Shown here piece after piece: positions 52,469 to 61,173 of a stretch of 64,000 bases of DNA (positions are counted from its first letter, which is position 1; each line of letters begins with the position of its first letter). Under the pieces are notes generated by a model that was given only the letters and a program-made list of their open reading frames with translations, ran no database searches and was not told the origin of the DNA. Made by a program: the position numbers and the translations under genes. The stretch comes from Saccharopolyspora sp. SCSIO 74807 (GTDB lineage Bacteria > Actinomycetota > Actinomycetes > Mycobacteriales > Pseudonocardiaceae). The stretch is taken from positions 1,428,501 to 1,492,500 of the forward strand of contig NZ_CP146100.1 of NCBI RefSeq assembly GCF_037023755.1. Direction: 5' to 3'.

Positions 52469-54049
52469 ATGCCTGCACTGAGCCGACGTTCCGTGCTCGC
52501 CGGCGCTGCGGCCGCCACCGGGCTGTCCGTCGTCGGTGGTCCGACGGCGCTGGCCGGGCCCGCCCGCCGGATCCCGGTGACGCGCGAGGAGCAACGCGTC
52601 GTGGTCATCGGATCCGGTTTCGGCGGCGGCGTGACAGCGCTGCGCTTCGCCCAGGCCGGGGTGCCGGTGCTGGTGCTGGAGCGCGGGATCCGCTGGCCGA
52701 GCGGGCCGAACGCGGAGACGTTCCCGCGCCCGACCTCGCCGGACGAGCGGATGTCCTGGCTCGGTTCGACGCCGTCGCTGTTCGGGGTTCCGGTGCTGCC
52801 GCTCAAGCCCTACACCGGGCTGCTGGAGCAGGTGCCCGGCAACGGGATGGACATCATGTGCGCCGCGGGCGTCGGTGGCGGTTCGCTGGTGTACCAGGGG
52901 ATGACGCTGCAGCCCACCGCGGAGGTGTTCAACGCCAACTTCCCCGAACAGCTCGATTACGCCCGCATGGACCGGATCCACTACCCGCGGGTGGCCAAGA
53001 TGCTGCGGCTGCGGACGGCGCCGGACGAGCTGATCAACAGCAAGACCTACAAGGCATCGCGGGTGTTCGCCCGCAACGTCGAGCAGGCCGGCTATCCGCT
53101 CTCGAAGATCCCGATGCCGATCGACTGGGACTACGCGCTGCGCGAGCTGCGCGGCGAGATGAAGCCGTCCTACACCAATGGCGACTGCGCGTTCGGCGTG
53201 AACAACGGCGGGAAGAACTCGATCGACGTCACCTACCTCGCCGAGGCGGAAGCGACCGGCCGGGTCACCGTCGCGACGCAGCACAACGTCACCGACGTGG
53301 CGATGCGCTCCGACGGCGGCTGGGAGGTTCACGTCGACCGGATCCACACCGACGGAACCGTGCTGGAAAAGAAGATCATCACGACGAAGGCGCTGGTCAT
53401 GGCGGCCGGAACGGCCGGGACGACCAGGTTGCTGATGCGCTCGGCGGCGAAGGACCAGATCCCGGACATGCCGGACGGCCTGGGCACCAACTGGGGTTCC
53501 AACGGCGACCGCATCTACACCTGGACGAGCTTCGCGGACGATTTCGACGCGCCCCAAGGCGGTCCGGTCGTCTACGGCAGCTTGGAGTGGGACGACCCCG
53601 CGCGGGCGAACACGGTCATCCAGGCTTCGCTGCCGCCGCTGCCGGACCTGCGCACCACGATGCTCGTCGGCTACGGCGTGAGCCAGGGACGCGGCGAGTT
53701 CGTCTACGACTCCGCCAAGGACGACGCGGTGCTGCAGTGGCCCGGCAACCCCGACGCCGAGCTGGCGAAGCACATCGACGAGCGGGTTTCCCGAGTCGCG
53801 GGTCGAGGCGCCGTCCGGCTCGACACGACCTCGCTGGTGCCCAACACCTGGCACCCGCTGGGCGGGGCATCGATGGGCACGGTCTGCGACCTCGTCGGCC
53901 GCGTTCGGGGCCACCGCGGGCTCTACGTGCTGGACGGCGCGCTGATGCCGGGCAACAGCGCGGCGTGCAACCCCTCGATGACCATCGCCGCGCTCGCCGA
54001 GCGCGCCACGGACGAACTGATCGCCAACGACGTGGACGTGGTGTTCTGA
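52469..54049 (+). CDS. choD: Secreted cholesterol oxidase (GMC-type flavoenzyme)
   Basis: Oxidises 3-beta-hydroxysterols to 3-keto-4-ene sterols with oxygen. The 526-residue product begins with a twin-arginine signal (LSRRSVLAGAAAATGLS). The FAD loop VVVIGSGFGGGVTALRFAQA is near 44; further family marks are CAAGVGGGSLVYQGM near 130, FGVNNGGKNSIDVTYL near 247, TWHPLGGASMGTV near 461 (catalytic His and acid) and VLDGALMPGNSA. ATG at 52469 follows GAGGAG. A secreted lipase follows after 66 bases, which fits release and use of sterol esters. Confidence 0.93.
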   Translation: MPALSRRSVLAGAAAATGLSVVGGPTALAGPARRIPVTREEQRVVVIGSGFGGGVTALRFAQAGVPVLVLERGIRWPSGPNAETFPRPTSPDERMSWLGSTPSLFGVPVLPLKPYTGLLEQVPGNGMDIMCAAGVGGGSLVYQGMTLQPTAEVFNANFPEQLDYARMDRIHYPRVAKMLRLRTAPDELINSKTYKASRVFARNVEQAGYPLSKIPMPIDWDYALRELRGEMKPSYTNGDCAFGVNNGGKNSIDVTYLAEAEATGRVTVATQHNVTDVAMRSDGGWEVHVDRIHTDGTVLEKKIITTKALVMAAGTAGTTRLLMRSAAKDQIPDMPDGLGTNWGSNGDRIYTWTSFADDFDAPQGGPVVYGSLEWDDPARANTVIQASLPPLPDLRTTMLVGYGVSQGRGEFVYDSAKDDAVLQWPGNPDAELAKHIDERVSRVAGRGAVRLDTTSLVPNTWHPLGGASMGTVCDLVGRVRGHRGLYVLDGALMPGNSAACNPSMTIAALAERATDELIANDVDVVF

Positions 54050-54115
54050 CGCCCCGGAAACGCTGATTCGAATTGGTCGCGCACGACGGCGTGCGCAGCT
54101 CAACGAGGAGTTCCA

Positions 54116-55309
54116 ATGCAGCGCAACCTCCGCCCATTGCGCGCCTGGCGCGTGCTCATCGCAGCCGTCGCACTGCTGTTGTCAGCGCCTTCCGCGACAG
54201 CGATCGCCGCACCGGAACAGCGCCCGCCGGGCAAGCCGGACGACACCTTCTACACACCACCGAATCCGCTACCGGAAGGCGTCAGCGGCGATGTGATCCG
54301 CTGGCAGGAACTGCCCCGGCAATTCAACGTCCGGACCTACCTGGTGCTGTACCGCTCGGAGTCCGCCACCGGCGAGCCGATAGCCGTGTCCGGGAGAATT
54401 CTTGTACCGGATGTTCCGCAGAATCCGGACGAACCGCGGCCGATCGTGTCGCTGGCGAGCGGGACGCGCGGCGTCGGCGACAGTTGCGCCCCGTCGAAGT
54501 TCCAACCGGACTACGAGCGGCCGCTGGTCGAACCGATGCTGCAACGCGGCTGGGCGGTGGCGATCACCGACTACGAAGGGCTCGGAACTCCCGGCGGGCA
54601 CACCTACGTCGTCGGCCGGTCCGAAGGCCGCACCGTGATCGACGCCGCGCGCGCCGCCACCCGCCTGCCCGCGACCGGACTGAGCTCCGACTCGCCGGTG
54701 GCGTTCTCCGGCTACTCGCAGGGCGGCGGCGGTGCGGCATGGGCGGGTGAGCTCGCACCGGAGTACGCACCCGAGATGAACGTCGTCGGCGTCACCGGCG
54801 GCGGCGTGCCCGCCGACCTCCAAGCGGTGTCCCGGCAGCTCGACGGCAACGTCGGCTTCGGTTTCCTGCTGATGTCCGCCTTCGGCCTGGACAGCGCCTA
54901 CCCCGAACTCGATCTCCAGTCGTTCCTCAACGACAAGGGCCGCGAGACGTACGAGTCCGAGCAGGGCGCCTGCGTGGATGCGGTGTTCGGCCACGCCTTC
55001 CAGCGCATCAGTGACTTCACGACCAGCAACCCGCTGGCGGATCCCCGCTGGCAGGCTCGGCTGGAGCAGAACAAGCTCGGCTCCGCCCGGCCGCAAGCGC
55101 CGGTCTACCTGTTCCACGGCAACGCCGACGAACTCATCCCGCTGGACCAGGCGGCGGATTTGCGCGACCAGTACTGCCGGGCGGGCTCCGAGGTCTCCTG
55201 GAAGACGTTCCCGGGCGAGCACGTCAGCACGATGATCACCGCAGCGGGCAGCGTGGTCGACTACCTCGCCGACCGCTTCGAGGGCGAACCCGCACCCAAC
55301 GACTGCTGA
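54116..55309 (+). CDS. Secreted lipase (LIP-type)
   Basis: Extracellular esterase of 397 residues. A signal peptide (RNLRPLRAWRVLIAAVALLLSA, cleavage after AIA) is followed by the LIP-family fold: SLASGTRGVGDSCAPS near 116, VAITDYEGLGTPGGHTY near 145, nucleophile GYSQGGGGA near 200, and PVYLFHGNADELIPLDQ near 330 (Asp) with a late His in FPGEHVST. Cys pairs suggest disulphides. ATG at 54116 follows GAGG. Placed after cholesterol oxidase, it may free sterol from esters. A hairpin at 55324 ends the unit. Confidence 0.88.
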   Translation: MQRNLRPLRAWRVLIAAVALLLSAPSATAIAAPEQRPPGKPDDTFYTPPNPLPEGVSGDVIRWQELPRQFNVRTYLVLYRSESATGEPIAVSGRILVPDVPQNPDEPRPIVSLASGTRGVGDSCAPSKFQPDYERPLVEPMLQRGWAVAITDYEGLGTPGGHTYVVGRSEGRTVIDAARAATRLPATGLSSDSPVAFSGYSQGGGGAAWAGELAPEYAPEMNVVGVTGGGVPADLQAVSRQLDGNVGFGFLLMSAFGLDSAYPELDLQSFLNDKGRETYESEQGACVDAVFGHAFQRISDFTTSNPLADPRWQARLEQNKLGSARPQAPVYLFHGNADELIPLDQAADLRDQYCRAGSEVSWKTFPGEHVSTMITAAGSVVDYLADRFEGEPAPNDC

Positions 55310-55323
55310 CCCCTGCATACCGA

Positions 55324-55354
55324 AGCCGGTCCCCACGCACTGCGGGGACCGGCT
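55324..55354. terminator. Terminator after the lipase gene
   Basis: AGCCGGTCCCC (55324-55334) pairs with GGGGACCGGCT (55344-55354). The same arms recur at 55698-55730. Confidence 0.8.
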
Positions 55355-55441
55355 CGTGCGCTGCACTGCCTGCGACATCCCTTCGGCACCATCATCGCTG
55401 TGGCACCGTGCGTGCTGACCTATGCGAGAGGGATACCCGCC

Positions 55442-55612
55442 ATGCTGTACGTCACCGCAGGACTCGCAGTGCTGCTACTGGTGCTCAGCCTCGCTGCCCG
55501 AACCGGCACACGCCGTGCTGATCCAGCCGCACAGCGAAGCTGGTACCTGGCCGCCTCAGCAGTCGGCGTACTCACGGCCTTTTCCGCACTTCTTGCTGTT
55601 TTCACCGAGTAG
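55442..55612 (+). CDS. Small two-helix membrane protein (56 residues)
   Basis: ATG 55442 is preceded by GAGAGGG at good spacing (a GTG at 55400 has none). The product has a helix LYVTAGLAVLLLVLSLAAR, a basic loop (TGTRRADPAAQRS) and a second helix YLAASAVGVLTAFSALLAVF. No family is recognised. It stands alone between two hairpins with the same arms. Confidence 0.6.
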   Translation: MLYVTAGLAVLLLVLSLAARTGTRRADPAAQRSWYLAASAVGVLTAFSALLAVFTE

Positions 55613-55697
55613 CACGGCCCTGGCACCAGCGACGACGTGTCAGTGGCGAGCGCCCGCTCGAGGGCCGGACGAGACCAATACTGAGACCAACGACGAA

Positions 55698-55730
55698 GAG
55701 CCGGTCCCCGAACTCGACGGGGACCGGCTC
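55698..55730 (-). terminator. Terminator after tRNA-Ser(CGA)
   Basis: GAGCCGGTCCCCG (55698-55710) pairs with CGGGGACCGGCTC (55718-55730). On the minus strand it begins eight bases after the tRNA end. Confidence 0.85.
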
Positions 55731-55737
55731 TGATCGG

Positions 55738-55822
55738 CGGTAGCGGTGGGATTCGAACCCACGGAGGCTCTCACCTCACGCGATTTCGAGTCGCGCTCCT
55801 TAGGCCGCTCGGACACGCTACC
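55738..55822 (-). tRNA. tRNA-Ser(CGA)
   Basis: An 85-base tRNA on the minus strand: acceptor GGTAGCG/CGCTACC, discriminator G, long variable arm, T-loop GTTCGAATC and anticodon loop CTCGAAA, so anticodon CGA. Confidence 0.95.
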
Positions 55823-55873
55823 GCCGACTAGGCTACTGGACGCCGCAGCGATCTCCGCAGACGGGGTCGATGA

Positions 55874-56095
55874 TCACTCACCCTTGCCCGAACCGCGGAA
55901 CTTGTCCTGCACGTCCTCCGCGGCACCTGCGGCCTTGTCCTTGATGTCCTGGCCGGTTTCCTTCACCTTGCCTTCGGCCTGGTCGCGTTTGCCCGCGTCG
56001 CGGAGCTCGTCGTTGCCGCTCGCGCTGCCGGTGGCCTCCTTGGCCCGGCCTGCGAGCTGCTGGGCCTGGTGCTTGACCTTGTCGAACACGCCCAT
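55874..56095 (-). CDS. CsbD-family stress protein
   Basis: Hydrophilic protein of 73 residues: MGVFDKVKHQAQQLAGRAKE, then DQAEGKVKETGQDIKDKAAG and AEDVQDKFRGSGKGE. These match the CsbD fold of repeated amphipathic helices. ATG at 56095 has AAGGAG upstream. Members are induced by general stress; the biochemical role is unknown. Confidence 0.88.
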   Translation of the reverse strand: MGVFDKVKHQAQQLAGRAKEATGSASGNDELRDAGKRDQAEGKVKETGQDIKDKAAGAAEDVQDKFRGSGKGE

Positions 56096-56158
56096 CGGTC
56101 ACTCCTTCCACTGGGTCCGTGCATCCCCCGGGTACCCAGCATGATCCGGCGGCACGCA

Positions 56159-56617
56159 TCACCGCTGCCGGTCGAAGAAGCCTTCCAGCAGCGCCGCGCA
56201 CTCGTCGGCGAGCACGCCGCCGACGACCTCCGGGCGATGGTTGGTTCGCCGGTCGCGGACCACGTCCCACAGCGACCCGACCGCGCCGGTGCGCGGCTCC
56301 CACACCCCGAACACCACGCGGCTCACCCGCGCGAGCACGAGCGCGCCCGCGCACATCGTGCACGGTTCGACCGTGACGGCGAGGGTGCAGCCGGCGAGCC
56401 GCCAGCCGTCGCCGAACGCGGCCGCCGCCTCGCGCAGCGCCAGGATCTCCGCGTGCGCGGTCGGGTCCGCCAGCAGTTCGCGACGGTTGTGCGTGCGGGC
56501 CAGGATCGACCCGTCGGGAGCCGCGACGACCGCGCCGATCGGCACGTCTGCGCTGGGCAACGCGCCGGGAGCGATGTCGAGGGCCGCGCGCACCAGCTCG
56601 GTGTCGCGGTCGTTCAC
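56159..56617 (-). CDS. tadA: tRNA-specific adenosine deaminase
   Basis: Deaminates the wobble A of tRNA-Arg(ACG) to inosine; that tRNA is encoded at 62550. The 152-residue enzyme has the zinc motif HAEILAL near 53 (His and the proton-shuttling Glu) and PCTMCAGALVLARVSRVVFG near 85 (two Cys ligands). The GTG at 56617 overlaps the partner gene's TGA as GTGA, so both are translated together. The frame upstream is not coding. Confidence 0.93.
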   Translation of the reverse strand: MNDRDTELVRAALDIAPGALPSADVPIGAVVAAPDGSILARTHNRRELLADPTAHAEILALREAAAAFGDGWRLAGCTLAVTVEPCTMCAGALVLARVSRVVFGVWEPRTGAVGSLWDVVRDRRTNHRPEVVGGVLADECAALLEGFFDRQR

Positions 56618-57102
56618 TGGTCCAGCTTCTCCAGCAGCCCGGCGAACTGTTCGCCGAACCCGCAGCGCTGGGCGATCATCTCCAGCTGCTCGTCCGGGTA
56701 CAGGTCGACCTCTTCGATGATCACCAGCAGTTCGCCCTCGGGCAGGCCGATGTCCGAGAGCAGCGCCAGGTTGCCCTCCGGCCACACCTCGTCGTCGTCC
56801 TCGTCCGGGGTGTCCGCGCGCAGCAGGTCCAGCACGTCGGCGGCGATGTCGTAGTCGAGCGCCGCCGCGGCGTCCGACAGCAGCAGGTCCACGCCGCCCG
56901 GCACCGGCCGGATCAGCACGAAGAACTCGTCGTCCACGTTGCACATGCCGAACACCGCGCCGGTGGAGCGCAGATCGCGCAACGCCGTGATGGTGGCGTC
57001 CAACCCGCTCAGCACCGAGCTGTCCAAGGCGCTGCACCGCCACCGGCCGTCCTCTCGCACGACGGCAACGGCGAAGCCCGCGACCGGCTCCTGCCCTGTC
57101 AT
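56614..57102 (-). CDS. tRNA adenosine deaminase-associated protein
   Basis: Acidic protein of 162 residues always found upstream of tadA in actinobacteria. Conserved elements are GFAVAVVREDGRWRCSALD (about 8-26), VFGMCNVDDEFFVLIRPVPG near 50 and LPEGELLVIIEEVDLYPDEQLEMIAQRCGFGEQF near 120. The role is unknown; coupling with tadA suggests that it assists or stabilises it. ATG at 57102 is chosen over an upstream start at 57141 as it begins the conserved part. Confidence 0.9.
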   Translation of the reverse strand: MTGQEPVAGFAVAVVREDGRWRCSALDSSVLSGLDATITALRDLRSTGAVFGMCNVDDEFFVLIRPVPGGVDLLLSDAAAALDYDIAADVLDLLRADTPDEDDDEVWPEGNLALLSDIGLPEGELLVIIEEVDLYPDEQLEMIAQRCGFGEQFAGLLEKLDQ

Positions 57103-57236
57103 GTGCACACCGTAAATCGTGCGGGTGCCCCCCGAAAGCACTATTGCGCGCTCGTGACCTTCCGCACCGCGATCGAGTCCGAACGACCCTCGACCGGGTG
57201 GGGCGCCGGGGTGCGGCGGTCCGGCAGGATGTGACC

Positions 57237-58208
57237 ATGCGTGCCGTTTGCGTGATCGGACTGGGATTGATCGGCGGCTCCGTGCTGCGGGCCGCGGCCG
57301 CCGCCGGGCGAACCGGATGGGGCTCGACGAACTCCGATGCGGACGCCGAAGCGGCGCGCGCCGAGGGCCACGACGTTCTCGGCACCGAGGACGCGCTGCG
57401 GCGAGCCGCCGAGCAGGACGCGCTGGTCGTCGTCGCCACCCCGCTCACCGCGGTGCGGTCGGTGCTGCGCAAGATCGCCTGGCACGCGCCGGAGGCCCGG
57501 CTCACCGACGTGGTCAGCGTGAAGGACCCGGTCGACGCCGAGGTCCGCAGCCTGCTGCCCGCCGCCCGCTACGCAGGCGGGCACCCGATGGCCGGGGTCA
57601 CCGCCTCCGGCTGGGCGGCCGGTTCGGCCGAGTTGTTCCAGGGCGCGGCCTGGGCCGTGGCCGTCGAGGACGGCACCACGTTGCAGGCTTGGCGGGACGC
57701 GGCGGAACTCGCGCTGGACTGCGGCGCCCACGTGGTCGCGACCTCTGCCGCCGAGCACGACTCCGCGGTGGCCCGGATCTCGCACCTGCCGCACGTGTTC
57801 GCGGAGATCTTGGCGGCGGTCGGCGCGGACGGCGGCCCGCTTGCGCTGTCGCTGGCGGCCGGTTCGTTCCGGGACACCACTCGCGTCGCCGGCAGTGATC
57901 CGGAGCTGGTGCGGGCGATGACCGAAGGCAACCGGGTCGCGCTGCTGGACGCGGTGGACGATGCGCTGGGCAGGCTCGGCGCCGCGCGGGGTTCGCTGGC
58001 CTCCACCGGCGCGCTGCAGACCACCGTGGACGCGGGTTTCCGAGCCAGGACCGAACTCGAAGAACTCGGCGCGAGCGCGCGCACCCGGACCAACGTGGCC
58101 CTGCGCGGCGACGACGACCTGCGCAAGCTGCGCGAACTCGGCGACCGCGGCGGCCGGGTGGTCTCGCTGGAGTCCGGTGGCGCGACGGTCGAACTGCCGA
58201 CCCCTTGA
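57237..58208 (+). CDS. tyrA: Prephenate dehydrogenase
   Basis: Converts prephenate to 4-hydroxyphenylpyruvate for tyrosine synthesis. The 323-residue protein has the NAD loop GLGLIGGSVLRAA (8-20), VVVATPLTAV near 63, DVVSVKDPV near 89 and YAGGHPMAG near 109 with the catalytic His. ATG at 57237 with AGGA upstream is used; a GTG two codons earlier is possible. It is divergent from the tadA unit, as in M. tuberculosis (from memory). Confidence 0.9.
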   Translation: MRAVCVIGLGLIGGSVLRAAAAAGRTGWGSTNSDADAEAARAEGHDVLGTEDALRRAAEQDALVVVATPLTAVRSVLRKIAWHAPEARLTDVVSVKDPVDAEVRSLLPAARYAGGHPMAGVTASGWAAGSAELFQGAAWAVAVEDGTTLQAWRDAAELALDCGAHVVATSAAEHDSAVARISHLPHVFAEILAAVGADGGPLALSLAAGSFRDTTRVAGSDPELVRAMTEGNRVALLDAVDDALGRLGAARGSLASTGALQTTVDAGFRARTELEELGASARTRTNVALRGDDDLRKLRELGDRGGRVVSLESGGATVELPTP

Positions 58209-58253
58209 GCTCGCGGCCTTTGCCCCGGCCAGCCGTTCGGTCAGCATTGGGGC

Positions 58254-59453
58254 ATGGCCCGCGCCTTCGTGATCGACGCCGCTCGCACTCCGTTCGGCCG
58301 GTACCGGGGCGCCCTGTCCGGTCTCCGCACCGACGACCTCGCGGCGCTGCCGATCACCGAGCTGCTGCGGCGGCACGGGCCGGAAGGCAGTGACCTGCTC
58401 GACCCGGCGCAGGTCGACGACGTGCTCTACGGCAACACCAACGGAGCCGGTGAGGACAACCGCGACGTGGCACGGATGGCCGCGCTGCTGGCGGGCCTGC
58501 CCGCCACGGTCCCCGGCGTCACGTTGAACCGGCTGTGCGCCTCGGGCGGCGAATCGCTGGTGCAGGCCGCCCGGGCGGTCAAGGCCGACGAGGCGCAGCT
58601 GCTGATCGCAGGCGGCGTCGAAGGCATGAGCCGCGCGCCGTTCGTCATGCCGCGGCCCGAGCAGGCCATGCCGGACCGGATGGAGGTCGTGTCCACTGCC
58701 GCGGGCTGGCGGCTGGTGAACCCGAAGCTCCCGGCGGCGTGGACGGTCCCGCTCGGGCACGCCGCCGAACGCAGCGCGCTCGACCTCGGCATCACCCGCG
58801 AACGCATGGACAACTACGCGCTGCGCTCGCACCGCCGCGCCTCGGCGGCGTGGGACGCCGGGGCGCACGACGGATTCGCGTTCCCGGTCAGCACGCCGGG
58901 CGGTGTTCTCGTGCGGCGCGACGAGTCGGTCCGCCCGGACACGAGCGAACGCAAACTCGCCAAGCTGGAGCCGGCGTTCTCCCCGGACGGTCCGGTCACG
59001 GTGGGCAACTCGGCTCCGCTGTCGGACGGCGCGCTGGCCGCGCTGATCGGCACGCAGGAGCGGGCAGAGCGGCTCGGCGTGCGCACGTGGGGCGAGCTGC
59101 TGGGCTCGGCGACCACCGGGACCGAACCGCACCACTTCGCGCTGGCCGCGGTGCCCGCGATCCGCAAGCTGCTGCGGCACCTGGGCATCGGCGCTGCGGA
59201 CGTGGACCTGTGGGAGATCAACGAGACGTTCTCCGCGGTGGTGCTCGCCGTCCTGGAGCACCTGCCGGACGTCGACCGCGAGCGGGTCAACGTGCACGGC
59301 GGCGCGCTCGCCTACGGGCACCCGCTGGGCGCTTCGATGCCGCGTGTGGTGATCGACTTGTGCCGGCACCTGCGGCACCGCGGCGGCGGTCTCGGAATCG
59401 CGGCCGCTTCGGTGGGAGTCGGGCAGGGCATGGCGCTGGCCGTGCGCGCGTGA
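58254..59453 (+). CDS. Thiolase-family acyltransferase with Ser in place of the second catalytic Cys
   Basis: Acetyl-CoA acyltransferase-like protein of 399 residues. The nucleophile Cys95 is in NRLCASGGES; EGMSRAPFVMP near 125, NETFSAVVLA near 323 and GHPLGAS near 353 follow. In active thiolases the C-terminal motif is CxGxGxGxA with the acid/base Cys; here it is ASVGVGQGMAL with Ser386 (TCG). GHPLGAS is also followed by MPR rather than GAR. It could be a non-catalytic or specialised thiolase (SCP2-like or a condensing variant). The context, next to tyrA, gives no pathway. Confidence 0.85.
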   Translation: MARAFVIDAARTPFGRYRGALSGLRTDDLAALPITELLRRHGPEGSDLLDPAQVDDVLYGNTNGAGEDNRDVARMAALLAGLPATVPGVTLNRLCASGGESLVQAARAVKADEAQLLIAGGVEGMSRAPFVMPRPEQAMPDRMEVVSTAAGWRLVNPKLPAAWTVPLGHAAERSALDLGITRERMDNYALRSHRRASAAWDAGAHDGFAFPVSTPGGVLVRRDESVRPDTSERKLAKLEPAFSPDGPVTVGNSAPLSDGALAALIGTQERAERLGVRTWGELLGSATTGTEPHHFALAAVPAIRKLLRHLGIGAADVDLWEINETFSAVVLAVLEHLPDVDRERVNVHGGALAYGHPLGASMPRVVIDLCRHLRHRGGGLGIAAASVGVGQGMALAVRA

Positions 59454-59457
59454 CGTG

Positions 59458-59495
59458 GGAACGGGGCCGCCCCGCGTAGTGGACGACCCCGTTCC
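59458..59495. terminator. Hairpin after the thiolase gene
   Basis: GGAACGGGG (59458-59466) pairs with CCCCGTTCC (59487-59495) across a 20-base loop that can fold further. It is followed by about 210 bases with no recognised feature. Confidence 0.65.
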
Positions 59496-59706
59496 ATGTC
59501 GCCGCCGGCCACTGCGGTCAAGACCACCCTCGCCAGGCCTCTCCGGTCAGCTTCGGCCGAGCAGCGGAGCAGGTGCTTACGAAGCTAGTGCCGCCGCGAG
59601 CCCCGCGCGCGCTGGAACCCTGTTCTGCCAACACGTGCTGAGCTGCACGAAGGCCCCGGCTTGACCGACGCGGTCGATCGGCACAACCCGCCGCGGCTGT
59701 CTCGAG

Positions 59707-60483
59707 TCAGCCCAACGGTTCAGCGGGCACCGCAGCCCACGCCGAACTGAGCGGATCCGCGTCCCCGGTCTCCCGGAACGCCACGTCATCGATTGAGCCG
59801 ATGGGCTGCGCCGGACAGACCGAGTTCGTCGCGAACGCAGCCCGCAGCGCGGGCAGTTCGTCCAGCAGCACCGGGCGCTGCACCTGCGGCACGCCGATCC
59901 GGTCGAGGCCTTCGGCGAGCACCTGCATGGTGATCCCGCACAGCATGTCGGCTTCCGGCCACACGACGCGCTCGCCGTCCCAGAAGGCGATGTTCCAGAT
60001 CGAACCTTCGCTGATCCGGCCGCGACGGTCCACGAACAGCACGTCGTCGAAGCCTGCCGCCTGCGCCTGCCGACGCCGGTGCAGCACGCCGAGGAAGTCG
60101 TAGTGCTTCAGATGTGCCAAGTCCCGCTCGTACCCGATGCTCCGCACTCGCATCGGCGGGCCCGGCTCGCTGGTTTCCGGCCCGGCCACGATCACCAGCA
60201 GGTCGGGATCGACCGGCTGCACCGGCACTCCGGACCTGGCGAACACGTTGACCCGCACGGATACCGCCGCAGGCATGTCCCGCAACGCCGAACGGACCAG
60301 CTCGGCCACTCGTCCCGGCTCCAACGGGCGCCCGAACAGCTCCTGCGAGGAGTCCGCGAGCCTGCGCAGGTGATGCCGCCAGCCCGCGACCGCCCCGTCG
60401 CGAACCTGCATCGACGTGAAGTGCCCGTAGGTCTGCGCCGACCGCACCTGTTCGGGCGTCGCCGGCTCGCCGTTGATCTCCAT
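59707..60483 (-). CDS. Class IV aminotransferase family protein (aminodeoxychorismate lyase/BCAT fold)
   Basis: PLP enzyme of 258 residues. It starts MEINGEPATPEQV; the PLP Lys is in DLAHLKHYDFL near 125, GFDDVLFVDRRGRISEGSIWNIAFW near 143 is the family core (Glu and Asn), and GITMQVLAEGL near 180 the phosphate-binding loop. Substrate is uncertain (4-amino-4-deoxychorismate, D-amino acid or branched chain). ATG at 60483 has GGGAG at good spacing. It is divergent from the haemoglobin gene. Confidence 0.82.
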   Translation of the reverse strand: MEINGEPATPEQVRSAQTYGHFTSMQVRDGAVAGWRHHLRRLADSSQELFGRPLEPGRVAELVRSALRDMPAAVSVRVNVFARSGVPVQPVDPDLLVIVAGPETSEPGPPMRVRSIGYERDLAHLKHYDFLGVLHRRRQAQAAGFDDVLFVDRRGRISEGSIWNIAFWDGERVVWPEADMLCGITMQVLAEGLDRIGVPQVQRPVLLDELPALRAAFATNSVCPAQPIGSIDDVAFRETGDADPLSSAWAAVPAEPLG

Positions 60484-60612
60484 GCGCAGGACTCCCACGG
60501 CAGGCAAGGGTAGCCGCCGATGTGCGGTGCGTAGCGACGTCTTCACCCGTAGATCATGGCGCTGAAAAACAGCCGTGGTGTCGTTTGCGCATTCCCCGCG
60601 AACGGAGGACAG

Positions 60613-60975
60613 ATGAGCATCTACGACGAAATCGGCGGCGCGCCCGCGCTGGAAGTGGTGGTTTCGGAGTTCTACCGGAAAGTCCTGGCCGACCCGGCGC
60701 TGACCGAATTCTTCAGCGGTGTGAACATGTCCCGGCTGCAGGGCAAGCAGGTCGAATTCTTCGCCGCCGCGCTCGGCGGCCCGGAACCGTATCGGGGTGC
60801 GTCGATGCGGCAGGTGCACCAGGGCCGCGGCATCGAGCAGCAGCACTTCGACCTGGTGGCGCAGCACCTGGCTGCGTCGTTGAACGAAGCGGGCGTACCG
60901 GCGGACACGGTGCAGCGCATCTTGACCACCATCTCGCCGCTGTCCGCCGACATCGTCACTGCCTACGACTCGTAG
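60613..60975 (+). CDS. glbN: Truncated haemoglobin, group I
   Basis: Small haem protein of 120 residues. B10 Tyr is in SEFYRKVL near 20, the E helix carries [14 protein letters not shown] near 45, and the proximal His is in [10 protein letters not shown] near 70. It binds oxygen and can detoxify nitric oxide, as M. tuberculosis GlbN does. ATG at 60613 follows GGAGG. It stands alone between the aminotransferase and the zinc dehydrogenase. Confidence 0.92.
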   Translation: MSIYDEIGGAPALEVVVSEFYRKVLADPALTEFFSGVNMSRLQGKQVEFFAAALGGPEPYRGASMRQVHQGRGIEQQHFDLVAQHLAASLNEAGVPADTVQRILTTISPLSADIVTAYDS

Positions 60976-61173
60976 GTGACCGAGCGGATTCCACTGCCGC
61001 GGCGGGGCTCGACGCCCCGCCGCGACGCAGGTCCTGTTTCCGCGACCCGCTGCTGCGGGTAAGCCTGGACAAGCGGTTGATCACCGCACAGCTGCGGGAC
61101 CTGCGCCGGGCGGCCGGTTCGCAAGAGCGCCTCGGTGACCCGCAGGTCCGCACCCGCGCGAAGGAGGTCCCTG

